Assembly (NCBI GenBank): GCA_007922195.1
Contig: ML682024.1
Location: forward strand, 6,024,273-6,088,272
Source: Podocnemis expansa
Lineage: Eukaryota > Chordata > Testudines > Podocnemididae
Length of the DNA stretch: 64,000 nucleotides
Direction: 5' to 3'
Shown here: positions 46,501 to 58,500 of the stretch, piece by piece
Layout: every line of letters starts with the position of its first letter
Position numbering within the stretch: the first letter of the stretch is position 1
Made by a program: the position numbers and the translations under genes
The notes under the pieces: generated by a model
Told to the model about the DNA's origin: nothing
Seen by the model: only the letters and a program-made list of their open reading frames with translations
The model's database searches: none

Positions 46501-49500
46501 GAGGGGTAGCCATGTTAGTCTAGTTCAGCAAAACAAACAAGGGATAGATCTGCACTGGAGCCTTATGTTGACTTAAGGAGTCCCGTAGCCACATTGGGCT
46601 TTTATTAAGTCAACTTAAGTGCTTTCTTAAGTCAACTTAATAACACTCTCTCTTAAGTAAAACAAACAAACGAGTCCTGTGGTACTGACAGACTAACAAT
46701 TTTATTTTTTGCATGAGCCTTCGTGGGAGAAAATCCCACTTCGTCAAATGCTTTGAAGATGGGGGAAATCCTTGTTTGTTTGTTTTTACTGAACTAGACT
46801 AACACAGCTAACTCTTTGGATCTTACCACCTCTTAAGGTCAACTTAACGTTTAAGTCAACCTTATTAAGTCGACTTAAGCCAGTGTAGAGGGGAATAGCC
46901 CTTAAACTGACTTAATTGGCCTCCAGGCTCCCTCCCAGAGTTCCTGGCCACCAGAAAGGATTGACCTCACATCTGCCAGTGTGGACGCAGGCAGTCAACA
47001 GAAGTTTCTGACATGGACTCTCTAAGCCAACAAGGTCAACTTTAAAGGACCTTGTTAAGTTGACTTAACAGAGCTTCCACTGTAGACATACCCAAGGAGT
47101 CTGGTGGCACTTTTAAAGACTAACAAATTTATTTATCACATGAGCGTTCATGGGGGAGAATTTTAGTCCTTAAAAATGCCACCAGGCTTCTTATTTGTTT
47201 TGCTGGTCAATGCAGAAACACTCCTCTCAGTCATAATCTCTGTAAATCCTTCTCATGACCTTTATCTAGATTGCTGAGCTAAGGATGGCCTGCCTCTTAT
47301 AACTCTGAGCACCACAGAGGTCCCATTTTGTGTAGAGGTGAGATATGCTGTTTGAACAAGGTTTCTTCCTACTCTGCTGCTCAGGAGGAAGCTGTGGTGT
47401 CAGGACCTCACTTGAAGAAATGTAGGGGATGAGATGACAATTCAGCCTGGTTAGAGTTTGTTTAGCGGCTCCTCCACATTGGGGATGGGATCTAGACCCA
47501 AAAGAGCTAGACTTCTGTGCTTGTCTCTGGCCTTCCCCATGTTGCATCACCAATAATAAAGGCCCAGAGTTACAAAGGACTATGTCAGGAGGCCTGGCTT
47601 ATTTCAGCTCTGCCACAACTACTCTCATCACTCTCTGTTTCAATTTCCCCATTCTTCCTTTGGCTGTTTAGACCATGAATCAACAGTTGCATCTTTGAGC
47701 AATGCATAACAGTCTTTTGATGGTGGCAGAGGGGACACCATAACTCAGTACCTGAGGGTCTGGGCACTGACCCATTGTTTGAAAACCACTAGGTTAGAAA
47801 GCTCTTGTGGTGCTAATGTGCAGTACCCAGGACAGTGGGGATCGTTATCTGGTTTGGGGCCTTGGCACTATTGCCAGGAGTGACAGTGGCCCAGGAAAAG
47901 ACCTGGGCCCCACCCCTTGGTCCCAGTTTGGGGCTTGGACCTGATCAGGTTCTGGGGCCCTGGCAAGGGATGGGGCCAGGGAAGACAGCTGCCACTGTGG
48001 GCAGCCTGGTCCTGGGCCCCTGGCCAGAGACAGGGCTGGGGAAGACAGCCACTGCTGCAGGCAGCCTGGCCCTGGCTTTTGGAACACTGGCACTAGGGCT
48101 CAGGTCACAAGCCCCCTGTGCCCAGCGCCAGCAATCCCACTGGCTGTTGCCACACTGCTAATAATAGTTGTCTGGGGTTTTGCCCTCTCCATCACCCATG
48201 CCCCATTTTCTCTGATACAAACTGCACTTGGATCACAGCAGGCAGTGATGGAAAAGTTACTTTTAACCTTTCTGCAGAACAGGAGAGTCACACTTGGCTT
48301 ATCATTGTTCACACAGCATCCCAGGCACTATATGGTGGGGGCTAAATCCACTGCATGTAAAAAGCCCAACATGGCCAGAACACAGATCTGTCAGAGATCA
48401 TGTAGCAGCAGCAGCTTTGCCACTCTTGACCTAAGACAAGCAAAGTCCTCTCTCTGTGCCAGCTCCACTGTGCAAGGTGCTGTACAGATACAACACAAAA
48501 CGCTCCCTACCCCGCTATTGTGAATTCAGGGCTGATTACCTGGTATTTCATTGACCTTCAGTGTCATGAGAATAAATAACCAAGAGCTCTGAAAGAGCTG
48601 TAAACACTCTGAGTCTGAGCATGAGCTGACCTCTGACTGCTGGGAAATAAATTGAGGAACTCACAGCTACATGATTCTGCTGAATCCAGGTATGTAGTAC
48701 AATTCCAAGAGGGGCTGGATATTTAAATGCATAGCAAGGATATCTGATAGATTAGAGCTCTCAGTGCTGGAGGAAAAAAAGAGAACTGATTGTGTTTACA
48801 CAGGGTGCCGAAGGAGCTGCCCCACGAACTAAAGCCCCGTGTTCAGATTCCTGCGCAGCCGCTCTGCATGGAGCTAGAAGAAGTCCAGCAGGTAGGGAGA
48901 GCGGTAGCCTGACTGTCCCATTAACCTGGCAGGCCCAATTAACATTGTGCTTCTGTCCTGGCAAAGTCAAAAAGTCAGGCCAGGTTAGACCTGTCCAGTA
49001 GCTGACTGGGAGAGCTTGAAGCAAGACTGGAGTGCTGGTGATGAAAGAGGAGGGGCTGTGTCCTGTTGTCAGAATCAGTGCTGATCCCCAGGCCTGAGAA
49101 AATTTTGAGTAGTGAGGGAATTAACCACTGGAAGGGCTGTGCTGGATTGCCCCTCTAAGTCAGGATGGGATGTTTTTCTAAAAGACTTAATAATTCAAGC
49201 TGTTTTATAGCCTGGGATATACAGGTAATAAGACCAGGTGAGCACAGGGTCCCTTCTGGCGCTAGAATCTATGGATCAAGGCTACACTCTTGCTTATTAC
49301 TGCTACAGAAAGACCATCAAGGAAACATCTCCCACACAGCAGCTTTTCCCACCCGTTTTAGCCTAATGTGTGCAAAGCTCCATTGTACTGTTGCTGTACT
49401 TGAGCCTGTTGGCTCCAAACAGCCCCACATCCCTGTGGAAAGCCACCACTTCCCTCCAGAGACAGGGCGCGTTCCATGGTATGTTTTCACCATCAACAAT

Positions 49501-52500
49501 CCTGGAGCATCCGGGGATGGGGCTGATCTAGCTGACCCCAGAGGAACTGGATTAGGAACATCCCCAAATAGCTCTGACCTGGCAGGGAATGTCTAGTGGT
49601 TCCCTTTTAGAATGACAAAGAATAACTGTGCATGGCACTCTCCTCTACAGACCTCATAGCGCTTAATAAATTGTAAATTAGCATCCTCAGCTGCAGTTTG
49701 CTGGGGGGAACTGAGGCACAGCTGTTTAGTCTGTGTTTTTCCATAGGCAGCCAGTTCTTTCAGGTGCCTTAGCTAATTTGAAACACTGAGGGTCTGAGTT
49801 TTAAAAGTTGGACAGATTTAGCAGCATGGGGCTTTGCCATAAATTCTGTGGGCTCTGCTAATGTTGGCCTCCAGTCCACCCAAGAACAGTTCACATGAGA
49901 GTAAATAACTGTTGTATGTGCTTTGTACTCTGCAGGGACAAAAGGCAGAGGCCAATCTGCCCAGCCCACTATGTGGGTTGTTGCCAGACTCAGGAGCTCT
50001 TGTGCTTGCGCATCGGCTAGTTGAGATGGGACCTGTGGATGTTGGGGCCCTCACAGAGGAGCAGGTGAGGGTGGGAGCCAGGAATGGAGTGGAAAACAAT
50101 AGTTAAGCTCCCCCCATCAGCTGGAGCTCTGCCCCTGTGGATACACAGCTACTAGTGAGAGCAGCTCTGCTGCCATGGGCTGACAGCAGGTCAGATGCTG
50201 GGCTAAATACTCAGATGAGAGATCTTGCCAAGCTAAACACAGAGCTTAGCAATAGGTGGAAGTGAGGCCTTCAGGAAAAACCTGTCTAAGACCGCAGGAT
50301 GTGATGTTAAGAATCACTCTCCCCTATGAGTGGTGACTGACCCCAGTGTTCTCTGCTGCTGTAGGATGCACTCTCCCCTCAGTCAGAGCCAGCACCAATG
50401 CCCCAGGGTGGTGTTGGGGGAGGGCTGTGCTGCAGGAAGTGAAACGGGATTGTTGGGAGGCCCCATTTACAGTGCACATTTAAAACTCTTGGGTTCTCTG
50501 GGGTAGAGATTAGGAAAGCATGGAAGAAACTAGGAATCAAAACTCCTGAATCTTAGCCTGTACAATGGAGGGAATGTGGTTTGGGGAAGTGGGAGATAGA
50601 GTTGGAATATTTTATTCCAAACTCCAGAGGGCAGTGAGGGCTAGTGGTTATAGTGGAGCAGAGGGAACATGTGTCAGAACTCCTGGGTTTTATTTCTGCC
50701 TCTGCCCCTCATTCCACGTCTGAACATGGGGAGTCTCTTTGAGGGAGCCAGCTGCATTCATGTGGAAGCTACTGAGCTTAGCTGATGCAGGAAGCACTCT
50801 GGGAGCCTGGGGCAACAGCTGGCAGGGGTTTGCATTAGCTGTTGGCTGCGCTGACTCAGGGGTCTCTTTCCCCAGGATGTGGACATGGCAGACTGCACCA
50901 CAGCCTGTAACCTGGCTCAGTTGAGCCTCAGTGGAGAAGCCAAAGTACTGGGTGAGCAGCAGCAACAAGAGATGCCAGAAAGGTACAAATGGGATGAAGA
51001 ACATGGATGCTGCCTTCATGCTACTGGCCCTACTCCCAGCTCCACTGGGTACACTGCCATGAAAGACATGTGGCACAGCCACCGCTGGACCAGGGCAACT
51101 GGCTGTGGCTTGCTCTCTGGGGTTATAAAACTATAGAGTAGATGTTTTGGATGGAGCTCATGTTCTGGAACCCTCCATCTTCATGGGGTCTGAGGTCCCA
51201 GGGTCCAGCCTGAACCTGAATGTCTACAGAGCAGTATTGTAGCCTTGCAGCCTGAGCCAGCAGCCCTGAGCCAGCCTCAGGTCTTTCACTGCTGCAGAGA
51301 TGTATCCATTGACATGCATCAGTAACATAATTGGCAATTATTTCAATAAAACTCTTCCCCCTTTGGCCTAGGGAAAAATCACAGTAACATGGAATGTGGC
51401 CCTGCAATATCTCATGATCCATGTTAATGTAGCAAGACATGTCTCCTCCTGACCCAAAGTAACACAAAGCAAAGTAGCTCCATGTAGCAAGATGATGAGC
51501 CTCCTGTCTCAAAGGGCAATGTCAAGATGCAGACTTTAATGCCAGCAGGGGGGTTGACATGAATGGTTGCATCTCTGCAAAGCAGCCAGAACCAGCCTGT
51601 CTCATCCTTGCTTGGCTTTAGCACTGTTTGTGGCAGAGCTGGCAGGGAGCCAGTATTCACCTCAGGACTTGAAATTAGGGGAGGTGTAAGGGGAGGTGGA
51701 GGAGGGTATTGGGGGTGCTCACTAAATTGGTATAACACTATTAGTAGCTGACAAGTGGGGGTGTTGGTAAATCCCTTCAGGGAAGCCTTTCCTCACTCCT
51801 TCAACTAGGTCTGCAGAAAGCAGAGCACCAGCTTTTTCATCACAGCTCCTCCTATTGACCTAGGTCCTGACAGAAGACCTCATTTGTTCTGCCCCTCACC
51901 CTTAACTCTGGGTGAGGGGTGTACATCCCTATAGCAAATGGGGCCCTGATCCTTAAATGGGATTGTTACACACTTCTGTAACACCAACAATTAATAAATA
52001 ACATTCCTCACGCTGCCAGGCAAGCTGTCTGCTGAGCTCCAGGCAGACCCAGAACAGCAGGCTGTTTGCAAGGAACAGTTCCACATCTGTGATCTCCTGA
52101 GAATTGGGAAATCTGCTTGTTCTTGATGTACTTAAAACCAAATTTGATGTTGTTTCACCACCAGAAAGGTCCATTACTGACCTTGAAGAGGCAGCATAAC
52201 TAGTTGATAGGGCACTGGGTTGGGAGTCAGAAGACCTGCATTCTAATCCCATCTCTGCTGCTAACCTTGGGATAGTCTTTTTCTTGCTCTGTGCCTTAGT
52301 TTCCTTTTCCACCCTTTGTCTTGTCTTTTTAACATGTAAGCCCTCTGAAAGAATCACCCTTTCCCCTTATGCATGTACGTGTTCAGTGCTGATGGACGCT
52401 AAGGCATTGCCATGATGATAAACAACCTCTCTCTTTCCATCCAGTACAGAAGACAGGGGAGATTGGAGCTGCCCAGCCAAGGCAGAGTTGTGGAAGCATG

Positions 52501-55500
52501 GTGGAGAAGAGCAGCTTAGACTAGCCAGGGAGACCAGTGAAGAGCTTAGCTGCTTATCCTGTGTGGAAACCCATGTGCTTCCTTGGCATGAAGAGAAGGT
52601 ACAGACCTTAGCTCAATCCAGCCACCTTTCCTAGCATAGACCCAGGGCAATGCCTTTAGCCTGATTTCAGCTGGATGACTTACAGCTTTGGCAGGCATCC
52701 CTGCTCAGTCAGGCACTCTAGCTGCTACTGTACTATAAATAATAGTGGGGCTGGCACTATCCGACTCAGACGTGACTATCTATGCACCTTCGGGCCAGGT
52801 CCACCCTGGTGTCAGCTTCCAGCCTTATTTGAACAGGCAGCATTCCATCCTGCACATCAAACAGCTGAAAAGCTCAGATTTGCTCTCCTTCTCCAACCCC
52901 TGCTGGCCAGAACAACACCAAGGCCTCTAAGATTTTAGCCCACGACTGAAATCTGTGCTCAGTTACAAAGTGGCGCTGGTGGTAAGGAAATAAATGGTGA
53001 TGAATCCTCACTCTGACAATGAACACCCAGACAGAAGGCATTAATGAGTAACCACCTCATGGAGAGCATGAGCCATTTGAATAATAGGTTTCTGGAGATC
53101 ATTTGTGTTTTTGGAACTGGTTTCTCTCACTCCTTTAAAAGATGTATCAAATGCACTTCTGGGCAAGGCTGTGTGTGTAATATTGTAGGATTCTGGTAGC
53201 ACCTGGTGCAATCAGGGCCTTACTGCACTGGGTGCTGTGCATGCACACAGCAAGAGATAGCCCTTGGCCTCAAGAGCTTAGAATTTAAATGGCCCAGGCA
53301 GAGAAAGGAAGGATTATCCCCATTTTATAGATAAAGAAACAATCTCAGAGAGACTAAGTCCAAGGGTCAAGAAAATTTAGCTCAAGAAGGATGTTGATAA
53401 AATGGGGAGGGCTCAGAGAAGAGCCATGAGAACCTGCCTTGTAGCGAGACTCCAGGAGCTTGCTCTGTTAATTTTAACAAAGAGAAGGTTAAGGGATAAC
53501 TAGATCACAGTCTATACCTCCACAGGGAACAGAAATTTGATAATAGAAGGCTCTTTAATCTAGCAGACAAAGCTCTAATACAATCTAAACGCTGGAAGCT
53601 GAAACTAGACAAATTCAGACTGGAAATGAAACACAAATATTTAACAGTGAAGGGAACTAACCACTGGAACAATTTACCAAGGGTAGTGGGGGATTCTCTA
53701 TCCTGGACAAATCTGTCATCTGTTTATCTAAAGACAGGCTAAGATTCCACCAGGAATAAATCCCGGGCAGTCCTGTGGCTGGGTTTCACAGGAAAGCAGA
53801 CTGGACGGCCACACAGCTGCTTTCTGGCTTTAGCATCTACAAGAGTTTTGTAAGTGACTAGTAATTTTGGGACTCAATAAAAGGTTACTGATTGGCATCA
53901 ATATAACATAAACGTGTCTGCATTTGGATGTTTTTCACAAAATCTGCACTGGTACAAGGCTTATCTGGCTACCATCTTTTAAAACAAGCAGAAGACGTGG
54001 CCCAGATCCTCAAAAGCTATTAGCCACCTGACTATGGGAGTTATGCGCCTAATACCTTTGAGGATCGAGGCCATAGCCTTAAAGACACCACCAGCAGCGG
54101 GAGCTGCATCTATAGTAGGACATACAAGGAGTCCTGTGGCACTTAAAGATTAACTAATTTATTTATTGCATGAGCTTTCATGGGAGAAAATTCCACTTTG
54201 TCAAATGGCTACCCCTTTGGATCTACAGTAGAGTTCCCCTGTGGAAGCCGCATGTGTTAGCACCAGCCCAGAGGATTAGAAAGAGTCCAGCTCACCATTG
54301 CCTTACCCCTTGTGCAGTCATTTACACGAGTGCACAATAAAACAAACAAGGAGTCCTGTGGCACTTAAAGACCAACAAATTTATTTATTGCATGAGCTTT
54401 TGTGGGAGAAAATCTCACTTTGTCTGACCCTTTGAAGATGGAGGAACTTAACAGAAGTAATTTGTTACTCTTTTAGTGCCACAGGACTCCTTGTTTGTGC
54501 TACTGAACTAGACTAACACAGCAGCCCCTTTGGCACTAGTGCATGATGTTTCGCCCACAAGGGCCATAGATAGATCAGGCAGTTCTCTAGGACTTTGCCC
54601 TTTAATTCCTTTATAACTGTGCCCCTCTCTTCCCCTACTTAGAGAAATTGAAACTCCCTCCCTCTTCTCAATAGGCTGAACTCCATTGTGCTCACTAATT
54701 ACCCCTTTCGTGCTAAGAGGTTCTGATCAGCACATGAATGGGAAGAGGTTCCTTTTAAAGAAAATTGTTTTCTGCTAGGGAAAAGAGAATAAGAAACCCA
54801 CACAGCCCTTCACAATAGTTGTGCGTCTGTCTCACAATTACTAGCTGGATAGAGCATTCCCGTAAGGGACCTGTTTATCAACAGCCCCCACATTGTCCAG
54901 GCTGCTGCTTCAGTCTTGCCATAGCCATGGGGAGTGTACTGCTGCAAAAATCCTACTTCCCTAAGGGCTAGCTCCAGAGCTAGGGCCAGGCCACTGTCTG
55001 GGTCTCACTTGAAGATGAGGTGCTTTTAAATTCATTTAATTAAGGGTTCATTTCTCCTCCAGTTGGCCATCCCCAGAGCAGTTTGCTCAGGACTCAGACT
55101 CACTAGGAACTCTTTGTCTGTCTACACTGCAGACCCTATGACCAACATAAATGCAACATGCACTGACAGAACGGTGGGTTACTTACCAGTAACCGTCCTT
55201 CTTTGAGATGGGCTGCTCTCATGCATTCAGTTATAGGTGTCTATGTGCCACAGCGCATGGTAGCTCGGAAAGTCTTCAGCCTTACCTGTCAGGTCAGGGC
55301 ACGTGGCCAACGCCCCCTCCACACCGCGACTGCAGCTATAGAGGTGACCATGACCCTGACCCTCCCAGTCCCATATACCTTCGCCAACTCCATTAGCGGG
55401 GATGGTGGGAGGGGCCTGAATGTATGTGAGCAGCCCATCTTGAAGGAGGACAGTTACTGGTAAGTAGCCCCAGGGACGTCGCTGGCGTTGGGCACGCCAG

Positions 55501-58500
55501 GGCACATGCCCCAGGTCCCAATGCCAGTGCCCCAGATCTCCGACCCAATCGGGCCGGGGATCCAGGGCCCGATCCCTGGCCGGCCGCAGCCGCGGTGGCC
55601 CTGTCCCCGGCCAGGGATCTGGGGCCCGGCTGGCCGCCTGGTAGGCCCTGCCCCTGGCCAGGGATAGGGCCAGGGGGAAGCTGCACCACCACAGGCCGCT
55701 AGGCTGCGGCTGGGCCAGGCCAGAAGCGGCCACTGGAGGCCAGGCCCGTGCCCATGGCCAGGGGCGGCCAGGCCCCCGATCTCCGGCTGGGGATGGGGCC
55801 GCTGCGGCCACCAGCGGCCAGGTCCCGGATCCCCATGCTGGCCCCGTCCCCTGCCAGGGATCAGGGGCCTGGCCGGCCGTGGTGGCAGGTGTGGGCCCGA
55901 TCTCCAGCAGCTGCTTCTGGCTGGGCTGTGCTGCGCTGTGCCGCACCGCGGCCTAGCTGCCTGCGGCAGCGCGGCCCCCCCAGCCCTATCCCTGACCGGG
56001 GGCAGGGCCTGCTCGCTGGGGGCGGGGCCTGGGCCTGTGCCCTGGGTCCCTCCCCGCCTCAGCACTGCTTCTGAGTAACCCCCCGTTCTCCTTCGAGCGC
56101 TGCTCACATCATTCACTCACAGGTGACTGCTAGCTGTACTTATGGATGGTACAGTCTACCCACATTGAGGGACCCTGACAAGTCGATGAGGAAGGTGTAA
56201 GAGACCCTTCCTCCCAACCCCTGAGGGAACAGAACTGGGGGCACTTGCGATTCTGCTGTGTTGCGAATAGATCCATCTGTACGGAGCCCCGTTTGTCTAT
56301 CAGGAGGGAGAACACCCTGTTGTGAAGAGACCACTCATGGTTCACTAATGGCTTTCTGCTCAATGAGTCTGCTAGCCCATTGTCCACCCCTTGTAGGTGG
56401 GAGGCCACCGGGATGAAATTGTGACGTAGGGCTAATTCCCAGAGTTTGCATGCCTCCTTGCAAAGTGGTGGGGAGTGCACCCCCCTCCCAGTTCGTGTAG
56501 AACACGGCTGTGGTGTTGTCTGGGAGGATCGGGACTGATCTGCCCCCTATCTTGTCTAGGAAGGTCATGCAAGCTAGTCTGATGGCCCTTAGTTCCTTCA
56601 CGTTTATGTGGAGAGGAGTGTCCATCTGGGACCAATGTCCTTGGGTGGAGAGTCCCCCCAGGATGTGGCCCCCCCCTGCATTTGAAGCATCCATTCAGGG
56701 GTCAGTGAGGGCCTGAGGTCCTTGAAGGGAGTGCCCCCCATGGCAAAATGGGGTCCCTCCAAACCTGAAGTGTCCCCAGCGCGTCCTGGGGTACAGACAG
56801 TACCTTGTTTAGGGAGTCCCTCCATATGTGAAACACTGTGGAGAGCCAGATCTGGAAAGGCCTCATCCTCAGGCGTGCCGTCTAGATTACTGAGGTGGAG
56901 GCTGCCATGTGGCTGAGGAGCTGCAGGCACTGGTGGGCCATGGTCATGGGGGACGTTTGCAACTCCATAATGATGGTGCAAATGGACCAAAATCTGGAGA
57001 GGGGTAGGAATGCTGACCCCTTGTGGGCATCTAGGCATGCCCCTATGAACTTTATGTTTTGGGATGGATGGAGTTTTGACTTTTCTTGGTTTATGTGAAG
57101 GCCCAGATAGTCGCAGAGCCTCCCTACCACCCTGACATGGAGCTCTACCTGGTGACTCAATTTTCTGATTATTAACTAGTCATCTAGGTTGGGGTGCCCC
57201 ACCTGAGCAGGAATGCTGCGGCCGGGACCATGCACTTCTTGAACACCCTGGGGGCCAAGGAGAGCCCAAAGGGGAGAGCAGTAAACTGGAAGTGGTCATT
57301 TGCTACCCTGAATCTTAGGAACCATCTGTGGCAGGGCCGTATGGCTATGTGAACGTAAGCATCTTTTAGATCTAGGGCCGCGAACCAATCCCCAGGAGAC
57401 AGAGAAGGAAGGATCTGTGAGAGGGAAACCATGCAGAACTTTATTTTCCTTGTATGCTTGTTTAAAGCTCTGAGATCTGGGATGGGTCGTAGGTCCCCAT
57501 TGAGTTTCGGGACCAGAAAGTGTCGGGAGTAAAACCCTTTTCCCCATTCCCACCTGGGAACCTTTTCTATGGCTTCGAGGGAGAGAAGTTTCCTGCATTC
57601 GAGCTTGAGATGATGGGACAGTTCCTGGTTTCCGAGGGTTGGATGAGGGGTCGGTTTTCTGTCCCGAGGAATTGAGAGAAAGTGAATATGATACCCCTTC
57701 GTGACCATCTTGGGAAACCACTTGTTGGACATGATGTTGGCCCAGTGATGTGTGAAGCGGTGTAGGTGGTTGGGGACCGGTCGGGTTGTAAGTTTGCTGC
57801 CCATGTGGTAACTGTCAAAAACACTGTTTCTTCCCCAATGGCCGTTCGGGTCCCTGCCTGTGCCTGCCTGATCGCGAAGTGTGGGATTTTTCACTTTTCC
57901 CCGAACGGGCCTTGTCCTTGTCCATGTCCCCAAGGTGTCATTGGGAAAAGGTTAGGGACCTCGGAAATGAGTTCTGCAGTTGAATTTGTTATTTAAACTG
58001 CTGAAGCTGTTGTTGAAGGAGCTGATGAGGCATTAGGGAGCATCTGCTAGGTTGTGGGGTGTATATCCCCAGCAACTGGAGTGTGGCTCTTGAGTCTTTC
58101 ATGCCATGGAGCTTTGCATCCGTTGACTTGGCAAAGAGGTTAGGGCCTTTGAATGGGAGGTCCTGGATGGTAAATTGCAGCTGCGGTGGTAGGCCCGAGC
58201 CCTGTAGCCAGGCTGAATGTCGCATCATTACAGCCAATGCCATCATACCGGTGGTTGTGTCTATGGCATCCCAGATGGCCATGAGAGCATCAGTGGAGAC
58301 CATTTCTCCTTCTTCGAGCATCATGTCGAAATCCCTAAGGCGATCCTTTGGGGTAATGCTACGGAAGCCTTGCATGGGGATTCCAAAGTTTAAAAATATA
58401 CCTTGTCATAAGGGCCGAGTGGTTAGCAATGCGAAGTTGAAAGGCTGCTATAGAGTAGGCCTTCCTGCCAAGGAGGTCAAGTTTCCTTGCCTCCTTGTTT

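Noticed and set aside
55227..56116. Long minus-strand frames of 239 and 220 codons
   Set aside because: They cross from the DIRS terminal repeat into the inserted GC-rich element; composition (Ala/Pro/Gly/Arg) explains their openness.
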